From Salinibacterium sp. G-O1 (GTDB lineage Bacteria > Actinomycetota > Actinomycetes > Actinomycetales > Microbacteriaceae), in NCBI RefSeq assembly GCF_030063305.1, contig NZ_JASISV010000002.1:496001-560000 (forward strand): 64,000 nt of DNA. The letters run 5' to 3'. The first letter of the stretch is position 1, and the number at the start of each line of letters is the position of its first letter. The position numbers were made by a program, and so were the translations under genes. Under the pieces are notes generated by a model. The model was not told the DNA's origin and did not search any database. It was given only the letters and a program-made list of their open reading frames with translations. This document shows positions 8,828 to 17,607 of this stretch, one piece after another.

Positions 8828-8889
8828 GCGGTCAGGCAGAGCGGTCAGGCGGAGCGGTCAGGCAAAGCGGTCCTCCGGAGCGGTCAGCT
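8828..8889. repeat. 13-bp tandem repeat, about 4.6 copies
   Basis: The unit GCGGTCAGGCRRA repeats at 8828, 8841, 8854, 8867 (diverged) and 8880 (partial). It covers the stop codon of the HNH gene and most of the gap to the polymerase gene start, so it encodes the last residues of the endonuclease and lies in the polymerase promoter region. A slippage-prone minisatellite is the simplest reading. Confidence 0.8.
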
Positions 8890-10221
8890 TGCTCCTGTCG
8901 AGGTCGTCACCTGGGCATGCGCTCTCGTTTGGGCGAGCCCCCGGCTCTGGGCGGGGATCGGCGTCTGCGTGGGATCGATCGACGGCGGTGGGATGATCCA
9001 GTAACGCGAGTCGCGTAGCGATATCTCCCAGCCGTTGTTGTGCGCCAGCATGTGGTGGTGCCTGCAGAGGAGCACTCCCTGCTCGATGTCGGTTCGACCG
9101 TCGTCCCGCCCCCAGAATTCGATGTGGTGGGCTTCACACCAGCTTGGCGGTCGATCACAGCCGGGAAAGATGCATCCGCCGTCGCGTGCCGCGAGGGCGA
9201 TCTTCTGTCGCCAGGTGAAGAGCCGTTCATTTCGCCCGACGTCGAGCGGTTGTCCTTCGTGAAACAGGATGGGAACGTACCCACCGGCGCACGCCAGTCG
9301 CTGCGCTGTCGCGAGGGACACGTTTGCTGTCTGACCCTCGAGCTGTGCCGCCCCGCTGCCCGCGGTGAGGTCGGCGAGCGACACGTGCAGGCGAACCTCG
9401 GGCTTGCGACTACCGAACAGTTTTCCCTTGTCCGCCACCCCGGCGAGAACAACCATCTCGACCAGCGCGTCGAGGGCGATCTGCTCGGTCGTTCTTGGGT
9501 CGGCGATGATGCGCTCCGCGCGCGCCACCTCGGTGGGGTCCACGAATCTCGGCCCGCCACGGCGAGGTGAGGTGATTGAGTCGACGGCGGCGCCCACTAC
9601 TGCGGCCGACTCGGGATCGAGCAGGCCGATGATCCTCGTCATGCCGTCTGGTTGCGGAATCAGGCGCAGGAATCTCTTGTCGCGCAGTACCCGCTCACGG
9701 TCATCCACCCCTTCCAGATCGAGGTCGTCTCTCATCGAGCGTGCCGCGGCGGCGATTCGCTCTGGCGTCGTCTGCGAAGCGACGCCTACCAGTCGAGCGG
9801 CAGCGTCCAGTAGATCGTCCGCCGCGACTTGGGAACCCGGCACACCAAGTCCCGCGACGATGCCGTCGGCCGACGCCACGGAAATACTGCCGTCTCGCAC
9901 GGCAGCGGCCACCGGATCTAGCCACGGCGACGAGCCATCGAGCGCCAACCCAACCCGAATCATCGAGCGCGCTTCGGAACGGGTGACGCCTGCCACTCGC
10001 TGGACGAGAGCCTCCGGCGTGCGCAGGCCCGAACGCTGAGCAAGACCCGCATAGCCAAGCTCCAGCGCCGAGCGCCTACTCACTTCCGCAGAGATACTGG
10101 CGCTCACCGCATCAAGCTGGCGCCGGGACGCCGCAATCTCACCCTGCAGGGAGAGCAGCGCTGAGTCATCAAGCGCACTGAGTTCGACGTGATCCGGCAC
10201 GATCACTGTGGTGATCGTCAT
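8884..10221 (-). CDS. DUF222 / HNH endonuclease domain protein (13E12 type)
   Basis: The 445-residue protein has an N-terminal DUF222 region (about residues 40-300) and a C-terminal HNH nuclease motif: CIFPGCDRPPSWCEAHHIEFW followed by LLCRHHHMLAH, with the Cys pairs that bind structural zinc. This is the actinobacterial 13E12-repeat family, which often occurs in several copies per genome; its cellular role is unsettled. A perfect LexA box lies 20 nt upstream, so the gene is probably induced by DNA damage, as reported for mycobacterial 13E12 members. The C-terminus is formed by the 13-bp tandem repeat region. Confidence 0.93.
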   Translation of the reverse strand: MTITTVIVPDHVELSALDDSALLSLQGEIAASRRQLDAVSASISAEVSRRSALELGYAGLAQRSGLRTPEALVQRVAGVTRSEARSMIRVGLALDGSSPWLDPVAAAVRDGSISVASADGIVAGLGVPGSQVAADDLLDAAARLVGVASQTTPERIAAAARSMRDDLDLEGVDDRERVLRDKRFLRLIPQPDGMTRIIGLLDPESAAVVGAAVDSITSPRRGGPRFVDPTEVARAERIIADPRTTEQIALDALVEMVVLAGVADKGKLFGSRKPEVRLHVSLADLTAGSGAAQLEGQTANVSLATAQRLACAGGYVPILFHEGQPLDVGRNERLFTWRQKIALAARDGGCIFPGCDRPPSWCEAHHIEFWGRDDGRTDIEQGVLLCRHHHMLAHNNGWEISLRDSRYWIIPPPSIDPTQTPIPAQSRGLAQTRAHAQVTTSTGAS

Positions 10222-10241
10222 AGTGATACCTTACCACACAT

Positions 10242-10257
10242 TCGAACATATGTTCGA
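10242..10257. promoter_or_regulatory. LexA (SOS) box
   Basis: TCGAACATATGTTCGA is a perfect 16-bp palindrome matching the actinobacterial LexA consensus TCGAAC-N4-GTTCGA. It lies 21-36 nt upstream of the start codon of the HNH endonuclease gene, over the expected promoter. Confidence 0.9.
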
Positions 10258-10267
10258 GAAAATACAA

Positions 10268-10301
10268 AGCAGGGCGTGACCCAAACGGATCACGCCCTGC
10301 T
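10268..10301 (-). terminator. terminator downstream of aceB
   Basis: A 12-bp perfect inverted repeat, AGCAGGGCGTGA (10268-10279) and TCACGCCCTGCT (10290-10301), lies just past the aceB stop. On the minus strand it is followed by TTTGTATTTT, a suitable U-rich tail. Confidence 0.85.
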
Positions 10302-10319
10302 TATCGGTGGCGCTGGATA

Positions 10320-11927
10320 CTACGCGGCGACGGCCTGCGCATTCTCCACGAGGTACTGGCTGTACGCGGTGAGCGTCAGGAAGGTGGGGAAATCCTCCTC
10401 CAGCGTCACGGCCCTGAACACCTCGGCCGCCTCGCCAAACCTGCCGCCGGCCGGCGCGGAGTCGAGAACCGCCTCGAGCTCTCGCTCCACAATGGCCCGA
10501 GTGATCAGGGTGCCCTCCGCCGTCACCACCCGCTGGTGCATCCACTGCCACAGCTGGCTGCGGCTGATCTCGGCTGTCGCGGCATCTTCCATCAGGTTGT
10601 CGATCGCCGCGGCACCAACTCCACGCAGCCAGCTCTCGATGTACCTGACCGCGATGGATACGTTCGAAGCAACCCCGGCATCCGTCACCTTCCCGTCGAT
10701 GCGCAGGTCGAGCAGATCGTCGGCCGTCACGTGCACGTCGGGGCGGAGTCGATCGACCTGGTTGGGGCGATCGCCCAGCACCGCGTCGAACTCGGCGCGA
10801 GCGGTCGACACGAGGTCGGGATGCGCCACCCAGGTGCCGTCGAAGCCGTCGGTTGCCTCGCGCCGCTTGTCTGCGGTCACCGCGGCAAGCGCCCTGGTCG
10901 TCACCTCCGGGTCGCGGCGGTTCGGGATGAACGCGCTCATGCCCCCGATGGCGTGCGCGCCGCGCTTGTGGCACGTCGCAACCAGCAGCTCGGTGTACGC
11001 CCGCATGAACGGAACAGTCATGGTGATGTCCGCGCGGTCCGGCAGCACGAAGCTTGCCCCGCGCCCACGGAAGTTCTTGATGATCGAGAAGATGTAGTCC
11101 CACCGGCCGGCGTTCAGCCCCGCGCAATGTTCGCGCAGTTCGTACAGGATCTCTTCCATCTCGAAGGCGGCCGGGATCGTCTCGATCAGGATCGTCGCCC
11201 TGATCGTGCCGTGCTGGATGCCCAGCGCGTTCTCCGCAAAGGTGAAAACGTCATCCCAGAGCCGTGCTTCGAGGTGGTTCTCGATCTTGGCGATGTAGAA
11301 GTACGGGCCGGTTCCTCGTTCGATGAGCTCTTTCGCGTTGTGGAAGAAGTACAGCCCGAAGTCGACGAGCGAACCTGACGCGGGTGAACGCTGGCCGGCG
11401 CGATCGGTGTACCTGAGGTGCTTCTCAACGAGGTGCCAGCCCCGCGGACGCATCACGATCGTGGGGGTCGTCTCCCCCAGCCGGTACTCCTTGCCCTCAG
11501 AGCTGGTGAAATCGATCTGGCGGCGAATGGCGTCGTGGAGGCTGATCTGGCCACCGATCACGTTGTCCCAGGTGGGGCTGGTGGCATCTTCCTGGTCTGC
11601 CAGCCACACCTTCGCGCCGGAGTTCATGGCATTGACTGTCATCTTGCGATCGGTCGGCCCCGTGATCTCCACGCGGCGATCCTCGAGTCCAGGGCCGGCA
11701 CCGGCAACGCGCCAGGTCGGTTCCTCGCGAACGGCTGCCGTCTCTGGCAGGAAGCGCAGGTTGCGCCCATTGCTGATGTGCTTGCGCGACTCCATCCGGG
11801 CAGCCAGCCTGTCGTGCCTGCGACCAGCGAACTGGTCGTGCAGCCTGGTGAGGAAGTTCAGTGCTTCCGGTGTCAGTATTTCGTAGAATCGGTCGCCCGA
11901 GTCAGCGGTGATCTCCATGCGGTTCAT
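10320..11927 (-). CDS. aceB: malate synthase A
   Basis: Malate synthase condenses glyoxylate with acetyl-CoA to malate, the second step of the glyoxylate bypass. The 535-residue length fits the A isoform rather than the 720-residue G isoform. Family motifs include [27 protein letters not shown], and [17 protein letters not shown]. The start [18 protein letters not shown] has AGGGA upstream. It lies 41 nt downstream of aceA on the same strand, so aceA-aceB form one operon under the divergent RamB-type regulator. Confidence 0.96.
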   Translation of the reverse strand: MNRMEITADSGDRFYEILTPEALNFLTRLHDQFAGRRHDRLAARMESRKHISNGRNLRFLPETAAVREEPTWRVAGAGPGLEDRRVEITGPTDRKMTVNAMNSGAKVWLADQEDATSPTWDNVIGGQISLHDAIRRQIDFTSSEGKEYRLGETTPTIVMRPRGWHLVEKHLRYTDRAGQRSPASGSLVDFGLYFFHNAKELIERGTGPYFYIAKIENHLEARLWDDVFTFAENALGIQHGTIRATILIETIPAAFEMEEILYELREHCAGLNAGRWDYIFSIIKNFRGRGASFVLPDRADITMTVPFMRAYTELLVATCHKRGAHAIGGMSAFIPNRRDPEVTTRALAAVTADKRREATDGFDGTWVAHPDLVSTARAEFDAVLGDRPNQVDRLRPDVHVTADDLLDLRIDGKVTDAGVASNVSIAVRYIESWLRGVGAAAIDNLMEDAATAEISRSQLWQWMHQRVVTAEGTLITRAIVERELEAVLDSAPAGGRFGEAAEVFRAVTLEEDFPTFLTLTAYSQYLVENAQAVAA

Positions 11928-11968
11928 GATCGTGTCCCTAAAAGTATGTGAGCGGATAGTGGTTGGAT

Positions 11969-13276
11969 TTAGTGGAACTGGGCGGTTTCGGTGCTACCGA
12001 CCAGGGCGAGCGTTTCGCTCGTGGGGTTGAGTGCGGTCGCGATGCGATCGAAGTACCCCGTTCCGACCTCGCGCTGATGGCGCGTGGCCGTGTATCCATC
12101 CGTTTCGGACGCAAACTCTGCCTCCTGCAGTTCGACGTACGCGCTCATGTGGCGCTGCGAGTAGTCGCGAGCCAGCGTGTACATCGAGTGGTTGAGGGCG
12201 TGGAATCCGGCAAGAGTGATGAACTGGAACGCGTAGCCCATGGCGGCAAGCTCGCGCTGGAAGGTGGCGATCTGCGCGTCGTCGAGGTGGCTCTTCCAGT
12301 TGAACGACGGCGAGCAGTTGTACGCCAGCTTCTTGCCAGGAAACTCCTTGTGGATGCTTTCGGCAAACGTGCGCGCCAGCTCGAGGTCGGGCTCCGAACT
12401 CTCCACCCACAGCAGGTCGGCGTACGGCGCGTATGCATGTCCCCGCGCCAGCACTGTCTCGATGCCGGGAGTGGTGCGGAAGAAGCCCTCCGTGGTGCGC
12501 TCGCCGGTGAGGAACTGCTTGTCGCGGTCGTCGATGTCGCTGGTGATCAGGTCGGCCGCCAACGAGTCGGTTCGCGCGATGACCAGCGTCGACACCCCGG
12601 CGACGTCCGCTGCGAGGCGAGCGGCGTTGAGCGTGCGAATGTGCTGAGCGGTCGGGATGAGCACCTTCCCGCCCATATGACCGCACTTCTTCTCGGAGGC
12701 GAGCTGGTCTTCCCAGTGCACGCCGGCCGCGCCAGCCTCGATCATGGACGACATGAGTTCGTAGGCGTTCAGCGGGCCCCCGAAGCCGGCCTCGGCGTCG
12801 GCGACGATCGGTGCAAGCCAGTCGGTACGCGGTGCGCCGTCTTCGGCAACCTCGATCTGGTCGGCTCGGAGCAGCGCGTTGTTGATGCGGCGCACCACAG
12901 CGGGCACGCTGTTGGCCGGGTAGAGGCTCTGGTCGGGGTAGGTGTGGCCGGACAGGTTTGCATCGGCGGCGACCTGCCATCCGCTGAGGTAGATGGCTTT
13001 CAGGCCGGCGCGCACCTGCTGCACGGCCTGGTTGCCGGTGAGCGCTCCGAGTGCGGGAACCCATTCCTCAGAATGGATCAGGTTCCAGAGGTTCTCGGCA
13101 CCACGACGGGCGAGGGTGCGATCTTCCCGCACGCTGCCCCGCAACGCGATGACGTCATCGGCGGTGTACTCGCGCTCGATACCGTTCCAGCGTGCATCCG
13201 TCTTCCACTCGGTCTCGAGCTGGGCGGCGGTCTGTGTCTGGTCGCCGGGACGGGTGCTGTTCGCTTCGCTTGTCAT
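11969..13276 (-). CDS. aceA: isocitrate lyase
   Basis: Isocitrate lyase splits isocitrate into succinate and glyoxylate, allowing growth on acetate and fatty acids. The 435-residue protein contains the signature KKCGH with catalytic Cys198, plus WEDQLAS before it and YNCSPSFNW further on. A longer frame is open upstream, but the ATG at 13276 has AAGGAG eight bases before it and gives the family-typical N-terminus. It is the first gene of the aceA-aceB operon and diverges from the regulator at 13410. Confidence 0.97.
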   Translation of the reverse strand: MTSEANSTRPGDQTQTAAQLETEWKTDARWNGIEREYTADDVIALRGSVREDRTLARRGAENLWNLIHSEEWVPALGALTGNQAVQQVRAGLKAIYLSGWQVAADANLSGHTYPDQSLYPANSVPAVVRRINNALLRADQIEVAEDGAPRTDWLAPIVADAEAGFGGPLNAYELMSSMIEAGAAGVHWEDQLASEKKCGHMGGKVLIPTAQHIRTLNAARLAADVAGVSTLVIARTDSLAADLITSDIDDRDKQFLTGERTTEGFFRTTPGIETVLARGHAYAPYADLLWVESSEPDLELARTFAESIHKEFPGKKLAYNCSPSFNWKSHLDDAQIATFQRELAAMGYAFQFITLAGFHALNHSMYTLARDYSQRHMSAYVELQEAEFASETDGYTATRHQREVGTGYFDRIATALNPTSETLALVGSTETAQFH

Positions 13277-13409
13277 GATGAAAACTCCTTGGTCGGTGCT
13301 GCCTTGAATCGACTCTGAGGCCTCCACAGTGGTTCTTCTCCAAGTTATGAGGCAGAATAAGTGGGATTCTTCTGGTTCCCGGAAGAACGGCGCAGCGGAG
13401 GGCCACCAC

Positions 13410-14873
13410 ATGACACCGAGCATCCCGAACCGGGCCCACGATGAAGACATGCTCGATTCCCTCACCGTCGGCCGTCGCATCCGCCAACTCCGCACCGAAC
13501 GTGGGCTTACCCTCGATCACCTCGGTGCCGAGCTCGGGCGCGCCGCCTCGCAGGTGTCCGTCATCGAGAACGGCAAGCGCGAGCTGAAGCTCAGCGAGCT
13601 GCAGAAGCTGGCGAGAATCCTCGAGGTCACCGTCGACGAGCTGCTTAGGCCCGAGGCACCATCCCGGCGGGCAGCACTGGAGATCGCGCTGGAGCGCGCG
13701 CAGCGCGGGCCGCTCTACGCCAGCCTGCCGCTGCCGAGCCTGCCGGTCCGCAAGTCGCTCAGCGACGAGGCGATCGAGACCATCCTTGCGCTGCACGATG
13801 AGCTGCAGCGGCTGCACCGGGAACGGGCGGCGACTCCGGAGGAGGCACGCCGGGCCAACACCGAACTGCGCAAGACCATGAGAAAGCGCAACAACTACTT
13901 CGGCGAGCTGGAGACGACAGCAAAGGGGCTGTTGGATGCCGTGGGCCATGCCGGTGGACCACTGTCGCAACGCGTCGCCTCCGACCTCGCGAACCACCTC
14001 GGGTTCTCGTTGCATTTCGTTCCCGACCTGCCCGGCTCCACCCGGAGCGTGACCGATCTGCGCAACGGCAGGATCTACCTTCCTGTGGGGCAAAGTGACG
14101 GCGCAGACCCCCGATCCACCCTGCTGCAGGCGCTTGCCTGCCATGTGCTGGGTGTCGGCGAGCCCAAGGACTATGCGGACTTCCTGCGGCAACGGGTTGA
14201 AACCAACTACCTCGCGGCTGCCCTCATGGTGCCCGAGCACACCGCGGTGGAATTTCTGCTGGCGGCAAAATCAAAGCGGGAGCTCTCCGTCGAAGATCTG
14301 CGCGACACGTTCGCGGTCAGCTACGAAACGGCCGCACACCGGTTCACGAACCTCGCCACCGAGCACCTCGGCGTACCAGTGCATTTTCTTAAGGTGCACG
14401 AAAGCGGCACCATCTCGAAGGCCTACGAGAACGACAGCGCCGCCTTCCCGACGGATGCCCTGGGTGCCGTCGAGGGCCAGCTCGTCTGCCGCTACTGGAG
14501 TGCCCGCCGCGTCTTCGACGTCTCCGATCGGTTCAGCCCGTACCACCAGTACACGGACAAGCCCGGCGGAACCTACTGGTGCACCTCGCGCATCCAGACG
14601 AGCAGCCAGGGCCACTTCTCGGTGAGCGTCGGCACCCCCTTTGCCACGGCCAAGTGGTTCCGCGGCCGCGACACCGCCAATCGCGCGACCTCGACGTGTC
14701 CAGACGATTCGTGCTGTCGCCGAGCACCCGAGTCGCTGGCGAGCCGCTGGGAGAAGTTCTCTCTGCCCAGCGCCCGGCTCAACAGCTCACTGCTTGCGGC
14801 TATGCCGACCGGAATGTACCCGGGGGTCGACTCGACCGAGGTGTTCGAGTTTCTGGAGCACCACGACGGCTGA
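13410..14873 (+). CDS. XRE-family regulator of acetate/short-chain acyl metabolism (RamB/ScfR type)
   Basis: The 487-residue protein has an N-terminal XRE helix-turn-helix ([33 protein letters not shown]), an IrrE/ImmA-like middle domain and a Cys-rich C-terminal domain. This is the architecture of Corynebacterium RamB, which controls aceA and aceB, and of mycobacterial homologues. In place of the metallopeptidase HExxH it has ALACHVLG, so the peptidase fold is probably only a sensor domain. The ATG at 13410 is preferred because GGAGGG lies seven bases upstream. The divergent position against aceA supports control of the glyoxylate bypass. Direction of control is inferred. Confidence 0.85.
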   Translation: MTPSIPNRAHDEDMLDSLTVGRRIRQLRTERGLTLDHLGAELGRAASQVSVIENGKRELKLSELQKLARILEVTVDELLRPEAPSRRAALEIALERAQRGPLYASLPLPSLPVRKSLSDEAIETILALHDELQRLHRERAATPEEARRANTELRKTMRKRNNYFGELETTAKGLLDAVGHAGGPLSQRVASDLANHLGFSLHFVPDLPGSTRSVTDLRNGRIYLPVGQSDGADPRSTLLQALACHVLGVGEPKDYADFLRQRVETNYLAAALMVPEHTAVEFLLAAKSKRELSVEDLRDTFAVSYETAAHRFTNLATEHLGVPVHFLKVHESGTISKAYENDSAAFPTDALGAVEGQLVCRYWSARRVFDVSDRFSPYHQYTDKPGGTYWCTSRIQTSSQGHFSVSVGTPFATAKWFRGRDTANRATSTCPDDSCCRRAPESLASRWEKFSLPSARLNSSLLAAMPTGMYPGVDSTEVFEFLEHHDG

Positions 14874-14881
14874 TCCACGCA

Positions 14882-15706
14882 CTAGATCTCGTGAAGCAGC
14901 GATCCATCCTTCTTCAGCACGTTCTTCTCGCCCGCCTCGATCGCGACAGCGAACCGGTTCTGCTTCGGAGGCATCGGGCAGTTGAAGTTGTAGCTGAAGG
15001 CGCACGGCGGCAGCACAGCGAGGTTGAAGTCGAGGGTGATCGTGCCGTCAGGGTTTGGGGCGAGGAACAGGAACCGACCAACACTGTAGGTGTCGGCACC
15101 GTTGGTGGCATCGGCGAAGACCAGCTGCAGGGCGCGTCCCGATTTAAAGGCGACCAGGTTGTAGTCGACGCCGTCCTTGATGAACGAGATGGCACCGGGG
15201 ATGACCTGCTCCTTGGTCTTGCCGGTGTCCTTCAGGTGCTCGAAGCCCATGGTGGTGCCGGCGGGGTTCTCGGTGAACGTTGCCGTGATCACCCACTCGG
15301 GGTTGTATGGGTAGCCGTCGATGCTCCCGAACTCCTGAATGCCCTCTGACGCTGAATCCCACACGCGCAACGCGTATGCCCCCTCATCGCTCGCGATGAC
15401 GAAGCCCGTGACCGTGTCGCTGAAGACGACGTCGCTCGGGTCGGTCTGGTCCTTGCCGCGCACGAGCGTCTCGCCGTCAACGACGACGCCGTCGACGACG
15501 ATGTTCTCGGATGCGGCAGCGGTGACGCGAAGCCCACCGTCGGCCGGCGCCCAGGTGCCGGGCACGCCCCAGATCGTCTGCTCGGAGTCGATCCATTGAG
15601 TGTTCACGAGTGCGAGGCTGCCCTTGGGCTGTACCACCGACTCCTCGCGACGGGATCGGAAGGTGGCGAGGCGGGCTTCTGCCGAAGGGGCAGTCGAGTC
15701 AGTCAT
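14882..15706 (-). CDS. DUF1684 domain-containing protein
   Basis: The 274-residue protein has the DUF1684 landmarks: an N-terminal segment ending LATFRSRREESV, GSIDGYPYNPEWVI, and the C-terminal LDFNLAVLPPCAFSYNFNCPMPP motif. No signal peptide is visible, so it should be cytosolic. Function is unknown. The ATG at 15706 has GGAG just upstream and gives a family-like N-terminus; the frame is open further up. It is convergent with the RamB-like gene and divergent from the small membrane protein at 15728. Confidence 0.85.
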   Translation of the reverse strand: MTDSTAPSAEARLATFRSRREESVVQPKGSLALVNTQWIDSEQTIWGVPGTWAPADGGLRVTAAASENIVVDGVVVDGETLVRGKDQTDPSDVVFSDTVTGFVIASDEGAYALRVWDSASEGIQEFGSIDGYPYNPEWVITATFTENPAGTTMGFEHLKDTGKTKEQVIPGAISFIKDGVDYNLVAFKSGRALQLVFADATNGADTYSVGRFLFLAPNPDGTITLDFNLAVLPPCAFSYNFNCPMPPKQNRFAVAIEAGEKNVLKKDGSLLHEI

Positions 15707-15727
15707 GGTCTCCATTATGCTGGCCCG

Positions 15728-15919
15728 ATGGATCCGGTCACTATCAGCGTCAGCGGCATCGTTGGTCTCATCATTTTCATCATCACTACGGTCTCCATCG
15801 TGAATAACCCGAACCACGGCGCCTTCGGAAAATTCATCTGGATCCTCGTCGCATTCTTCTTGTCTGTGCTCGGGTCGATCCTGTGGCTGCTATTCGGGCG
15901 CGGTCGCGTCTCCAGATAG
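15728..15919 (+). CDS. small membrane protein, PLDc_N (phospholipase D N-terminal) domain
   Basis: The 63-residue protein has two hydrophobic helices (GIVGLIIFIITTVSIV and FIWILVAFFLSVLGSILWLLF) ending in a basic GRGRVSR tail. This matches the stand-alone PLDc_N family common in actinobacteria, whose role is unknown. The start ATG lies 21 nt from the divergent DUF1684 start, so the two genes share a compact promoter region. Confidence 0.75.
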   Translation: MDPVTISVSGIVGLIIFIITTVSIVNNPNHGAFGKFIWILVAFFLSVLGSILWLLFGRGRVSR

Positions 15920-15935
15920 CAAGCTCGCCTTCGCC

Positions 15936-16247
15936 TCAAACATTCCCGTCGTCGGGCTCGTCCAGGATCACTAATCCGCTGCCGCTGCTGGCCACGAGCG
16001 ATAACTCTTCCAGCCACCGACGATTGAGAACAGGGGCTTTGCTTCCCTCAAAGTCGAAGTGCAGCGGCAACGACGGAGCGATCCAGATGGTCGATCGACC
16101 GTGACCTTCGGCGCTCGACTTCGCCCACGAGAACGAGAAGGATTCGCCGCGACGGAGCTTATTGATCATCACCACTTTGAGGTGCGATAGCGTGCGATCC
16201 TCCACCGGGATGGCGAACCGAGAGTCTCCGTAATACAGCGTTCCCAC
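15936..16247 (-). CDS. DUF7882-like small protein
   Basis: The 103-residue protein begins MGTLYYGDSRFAIPVEDRTL, with LKVVMINKLRRGESFSFSW and STIWIAPSLPLHFDFEG, the pattern of a small Microbacteriaceae family usually labelled hypothetical or, wrongly, DNA-ligase related. The GTG at 16247 is chosen because GGAGGG precedes it at good spacing; a longer frame lacks a ribosome site. It diverges from the SOS-boxed gene at 16357. Function unknown. Confidence 0.75.
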   Translation of the reverse strand: MGTLYYGDSRFAIPVEDRTLSHLKVVMINKLRRGESFSFSWAKSSAEGHGRSTIWIAPSLPLHFDFEGSKAPVLNRRWLEELSLVASSGSGLVILDEPDDGNV

Positions 16248-16337
16248 GATTGCCCTCCTCTGATTGGTACCCGTATGCACGGAACCCTATCAATTAACCG
16301 ACAAGATCCATCGTGCAAACTTGACGCTGGCCCATAT

Positions 16338-16353
16338 TCGAACATATGTTCTA
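16338..16353. promoter_or_regulatory. LexA (SOS) box
   Basis: TCGAACATATGTTCTA matches the box upstream of the HNH gene at 15 of 16 bases, keeping GAAC-N4-GTTC intact. It overlaps a plausible -10 (TATGTT, 16345-16350) 18 bp from TTGACG (16321-16326), and ends 3 nt before the ATG of the next gene, so the transcript may be leaderless and directly repressed by LexA. Confidence 0.85.
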
Positions 16354-16356
16354 TTC

Positions 16357-16944
16357 ATGACGCACCACTGGCGGCCGAGCGATCACCTCGAGCGGGCGCC
16401 GGGGCGCAGCGAGTGGCGGCTGGTTCACCGTGGCATCCCGATTGGGCGCATTGAGTACGGACGCGTCGCCCACAGACCAGCGTTCCGTTCCCTTACAAGG
16501 CCGAACCCGGCAACCGGGGTCGAAGCGGTGGTCGGATACGCCTGGGTGCTTGAGACCGCGTGCGACCGGCTCTGGGACTGGTCGGTACGAATGAAAACGA
16601 CGACACCGAAGGAGCACTCCAGCATGGCGGCATGGCCGTGGCCACCCATCAGCATCAACGACAGCGAGTGGGTGGTGATGCGCAACAGCGCGAGCCGTCC
16701 GAAGGCGATCATCCGACGCATGCAGGCGGATGCCGGTCATCCACCGTTCTTCAGGGCGGTCAGCTGGGCGCCCGTCTCCGCGGATCGCCGGCTCATTGGA
16801 TACTTTCCCACGCTCGAGCTTGCGGACTTGGCCATCCTGGAAGACCCGCCGCAGCTGATCACACACGGACCGGACAAAGATCGGCTGGGCTCACCACCGC
16901 AGGCGATCCGGCCCGAGAAGAGCCGTGCGCCTGCGACCCTATAG
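16357..16944 (+). CDS. putative DNA-damage-inducible protein of unknown function
   Basis: The 195-residue protein starts MTHHWRPSDHLERAPGRSEW directly after a LexA box. It is Trp- and Arg-rich, with no membrane segment and no motif I can assign to a known repair family. A Pro-rich C-terminal tail follows residue 165. No Shine-Dalgarno site precedes the ATG, consistent with a leaderless SOS transcript. The 3' end overlaps the convergent gene at 16939 by 6 nt. An upstream extension of the frame to 16264 would run through the operator and is rejected. Confidence 0.7.
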   Translation: MTHHWRPSDHLERAPGRSEWRLVHRGIPIGRIEYGRVAHRPAFRSLTRPNPATGVEAVVGYAWVLETACDRLWDWSVRMKTTTPKEHSSMAAWPWPPISINDSEWVVMRNSASRPKAIIRRMQADAGHPPFFRAVSWAPVSADRRLIGYFPTLELADLAILEDPPQLITHGPDKDRLGSPPQAIRPEKSRAPATL

Positions 16945-17274
16945 ATCATCCAGCGATAAGGAATCCGTGTCGCCCGTTGACTCAGGCTGGATTGCAGGCG
17001 GGTTCTCGAGCTCCCGGCGGCTCTCCGCGAGCCGCTCCAGATAGGGGCCGGCGTCGAACTCTGCGTCGAACTCGTCCCCCGCATCCTCGACGATGAGCTG
17101 GCTCGCTGGCCCGATCACGATTTCGACCATGCCAGGAACGCCGTCCTGGATCACCGGCAGGCTAACCGTATTGGCCTGGCCCGCCCGCGCCAGGGCGGTG
17201 GCGTACAACGCCACCGAGTGAGCGATCTCGTCCCCGGTGAGAACCGACCCGCTTGAGTAGAGGATTCGTTTCAT
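16939..17274 (-). CDS. conserved hypothetical protein
   Basis: The 111-residue protein begins MKRILYSSGSVLTGDEIAHSVALYATALARAG and has VSLPVIQDG and VEIVIGPASQLIVEDAG. This pattern occurs in small cytosolic proteins of Microbacteriaceae with no known function. The ATG at 17274 gives the family-like start; the frame is open to 17343 but that extension is basic and low in similarity. The C-terminal tail is acidic. It is convergent with the SOS gene. Confidence 0.7.
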   Translation of the reverse strand: MKRILYSSGSVLTGDEIAHSVALYATALARAGQANTVSLPVIQDGVPGMVEIVIGPASQLIVEDAGDEFDAEFDAGPYLERLAESRRELENPPAIQPESTGDTDSLSLDDL

Positions 17275-17361
17275 ATGCTCACTCTTGGGCCGCCGGGGCC
17301 GGGATGCAATCCCCCTCGAAAAGCTAGCCAAAACGGCTCGCACGGGGTATGAGCGAGCCGC

Positions 17362-17559
17362 TCAGTCGCGCTTGAGGCGCTTCTTCGCCGCGCGCTCGGC
17401 GAGCACTGCCACGTAGTCGTGCACCGGTTTATCGGCGAGGGCCGCAACCTCTTCGCGCACAATCGACTCCACGTGGCTCGCGCTGGCCTGCGGAAATCGC
17501 TCGTGCATTCGAGCCGTAACCTGCCGTGCGACCTCGTCTGCGTCGAAATCTGATGTCAT
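17362..17559 (-). CDS. three-helix bundle dimerisation domain protein
   Basis: This 65-residue protein reads as three amphipathic helices with VARQVTARMHERFPQAS, VESIVREEVAALADKPV and HDYVAVLAERAAKKRLK. It matches the small actinobacterial three-helix bundle family, thought to be a dimerisation module. An alternative ATG lies two codons upstream at 17565. It is followed by the gene at 17274 on the same strand. Partners are unknown. Confidence 0.75.
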   Translation of the reverse strand: MTSDFDADEVARQVTARMHERFPQASASHVESIVREEVAALADKPVHDYVAVLAERAAKKRLKRD

Positions 17560-17607
17560 GCCCACCAGTGTTACACGATCGGCTGAACGCGCATACGGCG
17601 TGAATGC

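Noticed and set aside
8828-8889. Short CRISPR-like array
   Set aside because: The units are tandem with no spacers, so it is a simple minisatellite. No CRISPR array was seen in the window.
8041-9018. 325-codon plus-strand frame
   Set aside because: It is antisense to the polymerase-like gene and to the end of the HNH gene, and is very rich in Arg and Gly.
11963-13318. 451-codon plus-strand frame
   Set aside because: It is antisense to isocitrate lyase, whose catalytic motif and start are certain. The translation has no recognisable domain.
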